Of a stretch of 45,615 nucleotides of DNA, positions 17,141-23,995 are shown piece after piece. The stretch covers positions 1 through 45,615 of the forward strand of contig NZ_JAGUQP010000023.1 of NCBI RefSeq assembly GCF_018704065.1, read 5' to 3'. Each line of letters begins with the position of its first letter. Position 1 is the stretch's first letter. Both the position numbers and the translations under genes were made by a program. Below the pieces are notes generated by a model. The model was not told where the DNA came from and ran no database searches. It worked only from the letters and a program-made list of their open reading frames with translations. Source of the stretch: Desulfovulcanus ferrireducens. Its GTDB lineage: Bacteria; Desulfobacterota; Desulfovibrionia; Desulfovibrionales; Desulfonatronovibrionaceae.

Positions 17141-17345
17141 CGGTTAAAATTCTCAACTATTTTCCAGTATAATTGATTTGTACCTTTTATCACTTTTTTT
17201 GTACCTCATATCGAATTTGAGGTGCAAATTTTCAAGAAGGTTTATATTAACTTTTTGAAATTCCACAAGGAAAAATTGACAAGACAAGCTATTGGCTAAA
17301 ACCTTGACCCCAAAAATTCTGCAAAATCAACTGGTGGTGGCATTT
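17141..17345 (+). repeat. Second copy of the acn upstream region and gene start
   Basis: Aligns without gaps over most of its length to 20611-20815, at a constant offset of 3470 bases. Landmarks: TTTGTACCTTTTATCACTTT, the palindrome at 17198-17228, AAATTTTCAAGAA and ATTCCACAAGGAAAAA. It runs through the acn start codon into the first 16 codons or so. This shows that a segment upstream of acn was duplicated. The copies now bracket icd and its flanking repeats. Confidence 0.88.
17198..17228. promoter_or_regulatory. Palindrome in the duplicated acn upstream region
   Basis: Inverted repeat TTTGTACCTCA-N9-TGAGGTGCAAA, the counterpart of the palindrome at 20668-20698 upstream of acn. Both half-sites are kept in the two copies despite sequence drift around them. 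It could be an operator; no regulator is known here. Confidence 0.45.
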
Positions 17346-17393
17346 TTGAGTAAACTGGTGAGGGCGTATTTAACTCAAAAAAGTGAAAATTAG
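17292..17393 (+). pseudogene. Truncated acn remnant
   Basis: Starting from TTG at the position of the acn ATG, this reads MAKTLTPKILQNQLVV, matching the aconitase N-terminus MAKTLTQKILESHLVV. It then jumps to a stretch containing ACTGGTGAGGGCGTA, which in intact acn lies about 580 bases further in (21345-21359) and in another frame. The interior has therefore been lost, and the frame ends at TAG 17391-17393. This is a dead, internally deleted partial copy. Confidence 0.8.
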
Positions 17394-17416
17394 TTACGAC
17401 TTACTATATTTATAAG

Positions 17417-17621
17417 CCTGAATCCGTGAATTGAATCCTTACCTCGTTATAACACTGACCATGTTGAACGCCAGAGCGGACTACTTCTTTCGCACGTGCA
17501 CGGACACAACTATTATGACATTGTGTTCGGCTTTCAAAGCAATAGGCATTTTTTTTGCTGAGGTGCGGGAGCCCTGTCAGAGCTTTGGGGCGTTTGACAT
17601 GAAGTAATTCACGGATGGAGG
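17417..17621 (+). mobile_element. Repeat family B element upstream of icd (205 bp)
   Basis: Begins CCTGAATCCGTGAATT and ends AATTCACGGATGGAGG, imperfect terminal inverted repeats matching those of the 9509-9796 element. The interior is related to 19879-20069 (shared order of motifs such as TTATAAC, CAATAGG and a GCGGGAG/GCGGGGAG block). Its right end lies 26 bases before the icd start, so it inserted directly upstream of the icd ribosome-binding site. Flanking TTATAAG and TTAAAAC are only a weak target duplication. A minus-strand reading frame inside is probably not a gene. Confidence 0.7.
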
Positions 17622-17647
17622 TTAAAACCTTTTCAAGGAGGACATGT

Positions 17648-19870
17648 ATGTCTAAAAAAGCGACTATCGCGTGGACCAAGGTCGATGAAGCTCCAGCTCT
17701 TGCAACATATTCTTTATTGCCGATAGTACGGGCAATGACCAAAGACGCCAACCTGGAAATTGAGCTTAGAGATATTTCATTGGCTGGAAGAGTTTTGGCT
17801 CAGTTTCCTGATTACCTGCCAGAAGAGCAAAGAGTGCCTGATGATTTAGCCTTTCTTGGTGAGCTTGTCTTTAAGCCGGAAGCAAATATTATGAAGCTCC
17901 CCAACATCTCAGCATCTTTGCCCCAACTTAAAGAAACCATTCGTGAGCTTCAATCTCAGGGTTATGCTTTGCCAGATTACCCAGAAGACCCAAAAACTGA
18001 AAAGGAAAAAGAAATAAAAGCACGCTATGATAAATGTATAGGTAGTGTGGTTAATCCTGTTTTAAGACAGGGGAATTCAGATCGAAGACTGGCTCAGGTT
18101 GTCAAAGAGTTCGCCAAAAAACATCCTCATAGAATGAGAGATGTCGATGCTAAATCCAAAAGTTATCTTGCTCATATGGTTAGTGGGGATTTTTATGAAA
18201 ATGAAAAATCTGTAACAATTGAAAAAGACACTAAAATTAAGTATGTTTTTACAGATAATAGTGGTCAGGAAACAGTTTTAAAAGAAGTTGAGATTGGAAA
18301 GGGAGATGTTGTTGATGCAACTTTCATGAATAGACAAAAGCTGCGTGATTTCTTTTCTCAGGTAGTTGAAGATGCTAGAGAAAAAGATATTCTTTTTTCC
18401 TTGCACGTCAAAGCTACAATGATGAGAGTTTCTGATCCTGTTATCTTTGGTGACGCTATCAGGGTTTACTATAAAGAATTGTTTGAGAAATACAATAAAG
18501 AGTTGGAGGAGATTGGATTTAATCCTAACAATGGATTGTCAGATCTTGAGGCAAGATTAAGCAAATTGCCAGAAGATAAGCAAGGCGAGATCAAGAAAAC
18601 TTTAGAAGATATTTATGCCAGGCAACCAAGGCTGTATATGGTTGACTCAGATAATGGAATTACCAACTTGCATAGACCTAATGATGTAATTATTGATGCT
18701 TCTATACCTGCAGTTATTAAAAATGGTTTAAAAGGCTGGGGGCCATCTGGAGAAGTTGACGATTGTGTTATTACTGTCCCTGATAGAAGTTATGCTACAA
18801 TGTATCGTGAAATAGTGGAAGATGTTAAAGTGAGAGGGCAGTTTGATCCAACTAAAGTAGGTAGTGTTGCTAATGTTGGCTTAATGGCAATGAAAGCTGA
18901 GGAATATGGTTCGCACGATAAAACATTTTTTCCTCCTGCAGATGGCACCATAAAAGTTGTTGATGGAGATGGAAAAGTATTACTCGAGCATTCTGTAAAT
19001 GAAGGAGATATTTATAGAAGCTGTATTACCAAAGATAAGGCAATTAGAAATTGGGTTAAGCTTGCTGTAGATAGAGCGGAAGAGAGTGGGTGGACTTTAG
19101 TTTTTTGGCTTGATTCATTTAGAGCCCACGATAGAGAAATCATTAAGAAGGTTAAAGAAGAATTACCTAAATATAACCTTGACAATATTGATTATTACAT
19201 CAAACCACCTCAAGATGCTATGAAGTTTACTTTAGAAAGGTTTAGAAATGGTGAAGATACTATTGCAGCAACAGGTAATGTCTTAAGAGATTATTTAACA
19301 GACTTGTTTCCCATTATTGAGGTTGGAACAAGCGCTAGGAGCCTTTCTATTGTTCCACTTATTGCCGGAGGAGGGGTGTATGAGACAGGTGCTGGAGGTA
19401 GTGCGCCCAAGCATGTTCAACAGTTTGTCAAAGAAGGACATTTGAGATGGGATAGTTTAGGAGAGTTCTTGGCTTTTGCTGAATCATTACAACTTGCTTA
19501 TAAGCAGTCTGAAGATAAAAAATTGCTTATTATAGCAAATGCTTTGTCTAAAGCTATTGGTAAATATCTTCATAACGATAAAACACCAAAGAGAAAGGTA
19601 GGAGAACTTGACACCAGAGGAAGCCATTTCTATCTTGCACTTTACTGGGCCCAGGCTCTGGCTGAACAAACTGAAGATGAGCAACTGGCACAAAAATATG
19701 CCAAAGTAGCTAAAGAGCTGGAAACAAATGAAGCAAAAATATTAGAAGAGATCCAGGCAACAGAAAGATCTCCTAAAGACATTGGCGGATATTATCATCC
19801 TGATAAAGAGAAAACTGAACAAGCCATGCGGCCAAGTAAAATTTTTAGGGATATTATTGACGCCCTTTAA
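17648..19870 (+). CDS. icd: Monomeric NADP-type isocitrate dehydrogenase
   Basis: Interconverts isocitrate and 2-oxoglutarate + CO2 with NADP(H); in a reductive TCA cycle it would run as a carboxylase. The 740-residue length, the N-terminus KKATIAWTKVDEAPALATYSLLPI and internal stretches such as TRGSHFYLALYWAQALA identify the large monomeric (type II) family, unrelated in length to the usual 400-residue dimers. AAGGAGG at 17635-17641 supports ATG at 17648. The gene is flanked by two same-orientation repeat elements and a duplicated acn leader. Its codon use (AAA, TTA, GAT, ATT) looks more AT-rich than that of acn/acl, consistent with separate acquisition. NADP specificity is family inference. 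Confidence 0.95.
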   Translation: MSKKATIAWTKVDEAPALATYSLLPIVRAMTKDANLEIELRDISLAGRVLAQFPDYLPEEQRVPDDLAFLGELVFKPEANIMKLPNISASLPQLKETIRELQSQGYALPDYPEDPKTEKEKEIKARYDKCIGSVVNPVLRQGNSDRRLAQVVKEFAKKHPHRMRDVDAKSKSYLAHMVSGDFYENEKSVTIEKDTKIKYVFTDNSGQETVLKEVEIGKGDVVDATFMNRQKLRDFFSQVVEDAREKDILFSLHVKATMMRVSDPVIFGDAIRVYYKELFEKYNKELEEIGFNPNNGLSDLEARLSKLPEDKQGEIKKTLEDIYARQPRLYMVDSDNGITNLHRPNDVIIDASIPAVIKNGLKGWGPSGEVDDCVITVPDRSYATMYREIVEDVKVRGQFDPTKVGSVANVGLMAMKAEEYGSHDKTFFPPADGTIKVVDGDGKVLLEHSVNEGDIYRSCITKDKAIRNWVKLAVDRAEESGWTLVFWLDSFRAHDREIIKKVKEELPKYNLDNIDYYIKPPQDAMKFTLERFRNGEDTIAATGNVLRDYLTDLFPIIEVGTSARSLSIVPLIAGGGVYETGAGGSAPKHVQQFVKEGHLRWDSLGEFLAFAESLQLAYKQSEDKKLLIIANALSKAIGKYLHNDKTPKRKVGELDTRGSHFYLALYWAQALAEQTEDEQLAQKYAKVAKELETNEAKILEEIQATERSPKDIGGYYHPDKEKTEQAMRPSKIFRDIIDAL

Positions 19871-19878
19871 ATTAATTC

Positions 19879-20069
19879 CCTGAATCCGTGAATTTATCTA
19901 AATCATAACCGTTTTGAATATCAGAAAGAGGGCTGTCCTTCCCGCAGCTAATAGAATACGGCTGTATTAAATGAGTTTCAGTTTTAAAACAATAGGGCTT
20001 CTTCCCTGGGTAGCGGGGAGACAGTTCCAACTCAGACGGTATAGATTTGAAATGATTCGCGGCTTCATG
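19879..20069 (+). mobile_element. Repeat family B element downstream of icd (about 191 bp)
   Basis: Starts 8 bases after the icd stop with CCTGAATCCGTGAATT, identical over 16 bases to the start of the 17417 element and in the same orientation. The right end (GATTCGCGGCTTCATG, 20054-20069) is a degraded inverted match. Read on the minus strand, both copies give short frames with similar blocks (KKNAYCF versus GKKPYCF, both ending FTDSG); this shows relatedness but is not evidence of a gene. No clear target duplication is seen. Confidence 0.68.
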
Positions 20070-20078
20070 TTGATAAGC

Positions 20079-20125
20079 TAGACAAAGCACTTCCTTTCAA
20101 AGGAAGTGCTTTGTCTATTTTTTTT
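20079..20125 (+). terminator. Intrinsic terminator of icd
   Basis: A perfect 18-bp stem, TAGACAAAGCACTTCCTT (20079-20096) with AAGGAAGTGCTTTGTCTA (20100-20117), a 3-base loop and a following run of T residues. It lies just past the right end of the family B repeat, about 210 bases after the icd stop. It should separate icd transcription from the acn operon. Confidence 0.92.
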
Positions 20126-20159
20126 AACTTTTTGTTTAAGTGTTAGTTTTATTTAGCTT

Positions 20160-20235
20160 AACTCCTTGAGTTTTCTTGTGCTTCGTTATAATCCTTGACC
20201 ATTCTGAACACCTGAGGGGGACTGTCCCTGTGCAC
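20160..20235 (+). repeat. Partial family B repeat
   Basis: Contains TTCGTTATAAT, TTGACCATTCTGAAC and GGGGGACTGTCCC in the same order as the left half of the 17417 element (TCGTTATAAC, TGACCATGTTGAAC, GAGCGGACT). Only this half is recognisable, so it is a truncated or diverged copy. Boundaries are approximate. Confidence 0.5.
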
Positions 20236-20296
20236 CAATATATTCGTCAGAAAATGGAATTTTAAAGAAAGTATATAGCTCTACATGGTGTTAATT

Positions 20297-20567
20297 GTGC
20301 AGTCGGGTAAGACTATTAGACTTGGTGCTTCGGATGACAGTTTGGTCATTGAAGCGCAGCTCCCCATGCAAGATGTGCTTTATGTGCAGCCCGGATGCTT
20401 TTACCTGTAACTTTAATACGGGATTATCTTGAATGGGAATGACAAAAATATCGCCATTTCCCGGTATGATTGTGCTGGTCAATACTAAGACAGGCGAGCG
20501 TACCATCCTGGAATATCTACCTGATCCCTACCTGGAACGATTTCCCCACGCTTTTACTGAAAGCTGA
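20297..20567 (+). pseudogene. Remnant of an HlyD-family type I secretion adaptor (C-terminal part)
   Basis: Two plus-strand frames together resemble the C-terminus of HlyD-type membrane fusion proteins. The first reads GKTIRLGASDDSLVIEAQL followed by PMQDVLYVQPG; the second reads PGMIVLVNTKTGERTILEYL and continues to a natural TGA at 20565-20567. The match to the family pattern (LVIEA..., PGM...TG.RT.LEYL) is good, but the region between is frameshifted and shortened, and nothing upstream encodes the rest. It is the debris of a lost type I secretion system. Confidence 0.6.
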
Positions 20568-20610
20568 ATTGTAACCAACCAAAATGACCGGAGCTAATTG
20601 TCCCGTGAAC

Positions 20611-20762
20611 GGTAAAAATTCACAACTATTTTTCCTGCATAATAGGTTTGTACCTTTTATCACTTTTTTTGCACCTCATATCGAATTTGAAGTGCAAATT
20701 TTCAAGAATGTTAATATTAATTTTATTAAATTCCACAAGGAAAAAAATGAGGAGAGAAACTA
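20611..20762 (+). promoter_or_regulatory. acn leader region, duplicated at 17141
   Basis: The 150 bases before acn are conserved in the decayed copy 3470 bases upstream, which marks them as one functional unit. They contain a palindrome (20668-20698), an AT-rich stretch TTAATATTAATTTTATT that could hold a -10 region, and a GAGGAGAG ribosome-binding site in front of ATG. No unambiguous sigma-70 pair can be assigned by eye. Confidence 0.55.
20668..20698. promoter_or_regulatory. Palindromic candidate operator upstream of acn
   Basis: Inverted repeat TTTGCACCTCA-N9-TGAAGTGCAAA, centred about 80 bases upstream of the acn start. The half-sites TTTG(C/T)ACCTCA and TGA(A/G)GTGCAAA persist in both the live and the dead copy. 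A -35-like TTGAAG overlaps its right half. It could bind a dimeric regulator of the rTCA operon. Confidence 0.5.
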
Positions 20763-22700
20763 ATGGCCAAAACCTTGACCCAAAAAATTCTGGAAAGTCA
20801 TCTGGTCGTGGGCGAGTATGAGCCTGGGAAAGAAATAGGCATTCGCATTGACCAGACTTTGACTCAGGATGCCACTGGCACCATGTGTAACCTTCAGTTT
20901 GAGGCTATGGGTATCCCCCGGGTAAAGACTGAACTTTCGGTTAGTTATGTTGACCACAACACTATTCAGGCTGGTTTTGAGAATCCTGATGATCACAAGT
21001 ACCTACAAACAATGGCAGCAAAATACGGGATGATTTATTCCCGGCCTGGCAATGGTATTTGTCATCAGGTACATCTGGAGAGGTTTGCTGCTCCTGGCAA
21101 AACTCTGCTTGGTTCTGACAGTCACACTCCTACGGGTGGCGGCATTGGTATGGTCAGCATCGGCGCTGGTGGTCTGGATGTTGCCGTGGCCATGGCAGGC
21201 GGGCCTTTTTATTTAACATGTCCCAGGGTGATTCGCATTAACCTTACAGGTAAGCTGCCTGAGTGGGTAAGTGCTAAAGATGTAATTTTAAAAGTATTGG
21301 AGATCTTTGGTAGCAAAGGCAACGTTGGTTGCGTTTTCGAATATACTGGTGAGGGCGTAAAGACGCTAAGCGTACCTGAACGCGCAACGATTACCAATAT
21401 GGGGGCAGAGTGCGGTGTAACATTTTCTATTTTCCCCAGCGATGAAGTGACCAGAGAATTTCTAAGGGCACAGGCCAGGGAAACGGATTGGGTGCCACTG
21501 GCTGCTGATGAAGGCGCTGTTTATGAAAAAGAGGTGGAAATCAATTTAAGTGAGCTGGAGCCGATGATTGCCTGTCCGCACAACCCTGGTAATGTGAAGA
21601 AGCTGGCAGAAGTGGAAGGACTGGCTGTTGATCAGGTTTGCATTGGAAGTTGCACCAATTCTTCTTACCGCGATCTTATGATCGTTGCTGAAATGCTGGA
21701 TGGCAAGGTTTGTCATCCGGATGTGAGCTTTGTTGTTGCTCCTGGTTCCAGGCAGGTTATGCGTATGCTGGCAGAGAACGGCGCTCTGGATAAATTGATT
21801 GCTGCTGGCGCCAGGATAGCAGAAAGTGCGTGTGGTTTTTGTATCGGCAATAGTTGTGCCCCGCGTAGTAACGGCGTGTCCTTGCGGACCAGCAACCGCA
21901 ATTTTCTGGGGCGTTGTGGGACAAAGTCAGCAGATGTTTATCTGGTTAGTCCTGAAGCTGCTGCTGCTGCCGTTATTACCGGCAAAGTTACTGACCCGCG
22001 TGCTCTGGAGATAAGCTATCCTGAGATTGTTCAACCAGAGATGTTCTTGATTGACGACACCATGTTTATCGCTCCGTCACCAGAGCCGGAGAAGATTGAA
22101 ATTTATCGTGGCCCAAATATTGGCGAGCCTCCAGTAAATGACCCCATGCCGGAAAAGATAGATGGCGTGGTAACCATCAAGGTTGGTGATGAGATTACCA
22201 CCGACCATATCATTCCTGCGGGCAGCCGGATGAAATATCGTTCCAACGTGCCCAAATACGCAGAATTTGTCTTTGAGGTCCTGGACCCTGAATTTCATAT
22301 CAGGGCCAAGGCCTATAAAGAGAAGAACAAACACAATATAATCGTTGGTGGTCTGAGTTATGGTCAAGGTTCTTCCAGAGAACATGCGGCAATTTGTCCC
22401 ATGTATCTGGGAGTTAAGGCCGTTATTGCCAGATCTTTTGAACGCATCCACGCGGCTAATCTGGTGAATTTTGGTATTGCTCCGCTGTTATTTATCAATG
22501 AGGCCGATTACGAGGATGTTGCTCAGGGTGACGAATTGGAGATAGCGGATATGCGGGAAAAGATTAAGGCTGGCCAGGATCTGACAGTTGTGAATAAAAC
22601 CAAAGGTAAAAGTTTTACCGTAACTTATCAGCTCTCAGACCGTCAGAAAGAGATCCTTTTGGCTGGTGGAACACTTAGCTATATGAAAATGAAAGCGTAA
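20763..22700 (+). CDS. acn: Aconitate hydratase, Aquifex-type
   Basis: Isomerises citrate and isocitrate through a [4Fe-4S] cluster. The 645-residue length corresponds to the shorter aconitase type found in Aquifex and related bacteria, not the 850-900-residue AcnA/AcnB. Cluster cysteines are visible as CIGSC (293-297) and CGFC (357-360), with the substrate block DSHTPTGGGIGMVSIGAGG and the C-terminal swivel domain GGLSYGQGSSREHAA. RBS GGAGAG precedes ATG. It is first in an operon with aclB and aclA, so its product chemistry feeds citrate straight to ATP-citrate lyase. Confidence 0.95.
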   Translation: MAKTLTQKILESHLVVGEYEPGKEIGIRIDQTLTQDATGTMCNLQFEAMGIPRVKTELSVSYVDHNTIQAGFENPDDHKYLQTMAAKYGMIYSRPGNGICHQVHLERFAAPGKTLLGSDSHTPTGGGIGMVSIGAGGLDVAVAMAGGPFYLTCPRVIRINLTGKLPEWVSAKDVILKVLEIFGSKGNVGCVFEYTGEGVKTLSVPERATITNMGAECGVTFSIFPSDEVTREFLRAQARETDWVPLAADEGAVYEKEVEINLSELEPMIACPHNPGNVKKLAEVEGLAVDQVCIGSCTNSSYRDLMIVAEMLDGKVCHPDVSFVVAPGSRQVMRMLAENGALDKLIAAGARIAESACGFCIGNSCAPRSNGVSLRTSNRNFLGRCGTKSADVYLVSPEAAAAAVITGKVTDPRALEISYPEIVQPEMFLIDDTMFIAPSPEPEKIEIYRGPNIGEPPVNDPMPEKIDGVVTIKVGDEITTDHIIPAGSRMKYRSNVPKYAEFVFEVLDPEFHIRAKAYKEKNKHNIIVGGLSYGQGSSREHAAICPMYLGVKAVIARSFERIHAANLVNFGIAPLLFINEADYEDVAQGDELEIADMREKIKAGQDLTVVNKTKGKSFTVTYQLSDRQKEILLAGGTLSYMKMKA

Positions 22701-22710
22701 GGAGAGTATC

Positions 22711-23985
22711 ATGGCACAACGCGGCATTAGAGAATATGATGCAAAAAGAATGCTGGCAAATTATCTGAAAGATAATCTGCCGGAGATTGCTTTTGAATTT
22801 AAGGGCGTTTTGGTTACACCTGAAACAGATTGGGACGTCCTGGTAAAAGAAAATCCGTGGCTGACTACTGAAAAGTTGGTAGCCAAGCCGGACCAATTGT
22901 TCGGAAAGCGAGGCAAGCATGGTCTGGTCCTGGTAAATGCAAGCCTGGATGAGGTAAAGGCCTGGATTGGCGAAAGAATGAACAAGGACGTGACCATAGG
23001 CCAGGTGACCAATGAGTTGAACTGCTTTTTGGTCGAGCCATGTGTTCCACATGAGAAGGAATATTATCTGGCCATGACCACGGAAAGAGAAGGGGATAAG
23101 ATTTTTATCTCTGCTCATGGCGGAGTAGATATCGAAGAGGTTTGGGATACAGTCAATGAAGTATTTATTCCAATTCTTGCCAAAGAAAATATTGAGGAAA
23201 AGATTGCTCAGGCCATTCCAGAAGAAATAGAGGATAAAGAAGCTGTGACTCGTCTTGTAAAGGCACTATATGACTTCTTCGTTGATTATCATTTTACCTA
23301 CCTAGAGTTTAACCCCTTTGTTTTAGAGGGGAACAAGTTTTTCCCATTGGATGCAGTTGCCCGCCTGGACGATACCGCTCAGTTCGAGTGTGTGGAGAAG
23401 TGGGGCGATCTTACCTTCCCAACACCTTTTGGACGCAAGAGCACTCCGGAAGAGGCATATGTCAAGCAGTTGGATGCCAAGAGCGGTTCATCAATGAAAC
23501 TTACCGTGCTTAATCCTAAAGGGCGGATCTGGACAATGGTGGCCGGCGGGGGCGCCAGTGTTGTTTATACCGATACCATTTCTGATCTTGGTGGAGCGCA
23601 GGAACTGGGCAACTACGGTGAATATAGCGGTAACCCCACCACAGACGAGACCTATGAATATGCAAAGACACTTCTTGATCTTATGACCAGGGAAAAAGAT
23701 CCCCAGGGCAGGCCCAAGGTGCTGATTATAGGCGGTGGTATTGCCAATTTTACTGACGTGGCCAAGACCTTTGACGGCATTGTTAAGGCCTTGGAAGATT
23801 ATACCGAGAAGTTAAAGGCCGTGAATGCCAAGATTTTTGTACGCAGGGGTGGCCCCAACTATGAAAAGGGTCTCGCCAAAATCAAGGATGCGGGCGAAAG
23901 GTTAGGTCTTAGCATTGAAGTTTACGGTCCAGAGGCCCACATGACCAGAGTTGTTAAACTGGCCTTGGAAGAACAAGCTGCTTAA
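22711..23985 (+). CDS. aclB: ATP-citrate lyase, small (beta) subunit
   Basis: With AclA, cleaves citrate + CoA + ATP to acetyl-CoA and oxaloacetate, the defining step of the reductive TCA cycle. The 424-residue protein resembles the ATP-grasp/SucC half of the enzyme: an N-terminal ATP-grasp region (REYDAKRMLANYL, KPDQLFGKRGKHGLV) and a C-terminal CoA-ligase-like part (MVAGGGASVVYTDTISDLGG, YGEYSGNPTTDETYEYAKTL). It starts 10 bases after acn with AAGGAGAG. Size and order match the green sulfur bacterial aclB-aclA arrangement. The GGGASVVYTD block is ACL-specific and argues against plain succinyl-CoA synthetase, which is encoded separately at 35834-37873. Confidence 0.94.
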   Translation: MAQRGIREYDAKRMLANYLKDNLPEIAFEFKGVLVTPETDWDVLVKENPWLTTEKLVAKPDQLFGKRGKHGLVLVNASLDEVKAWIGERMNKDVTIGQVTNELNCFLVEPCVPHEKEYYLAMTTEREGDKIFISAHGGVDIEEVWDTVNEVFIPILAKENIEEKIAQAIPEEIEDKEAVTRLVKALYDFFVDYHFTYLEFNPFVLEGNKFFPLDAVARLDDTAQFECVEKWGDLTFPTPFGRKSTPEEAYVKQLDAKSGSSMKLTVLNPKGRIWTMVAGGGASVVYTDTISDLGGAQELGNYGEYSGNPTTDETYEYAKTLLDLMTREKDPQGRPKVLIIGGGIANFTDVAKTFDGIVKALEDYTEKLKAVNAKIFVRRGGPNYEKGLAKIKDAGERLGLSIEVYGPEAHMTRVVKLALEEQAA

Positions 23986-23995
23986 GGAGGACACA

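Noticed and set aside
16859-17176. Plus-strand open frame of 105 codons
   Set aside because: It begins inside a repeat family A copy, has no RBS, and only its middle resembles a domain (GAF), so I treat it as debris.
17410-17751. Minus-strand open frame of 113 codons upstream of icd
   Set aside because: It lies across the family B repeat and the icd start; the similar frame at 19872-20090 reflects repeat relatedness, and there is no ribosome-binding site.
19872-20090. Minus-strand open frame of 72 codons after icd
   Set aside because: It coincides with the family B element and shares the FTDSG ending only because the terminal repeat is read in that frame; no independent support as a gene.
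20291-20506. Minus-strand open frame of 71 codons
   Set aside because: It is antisense to the HlyD-like remnant and shows no features of its own.
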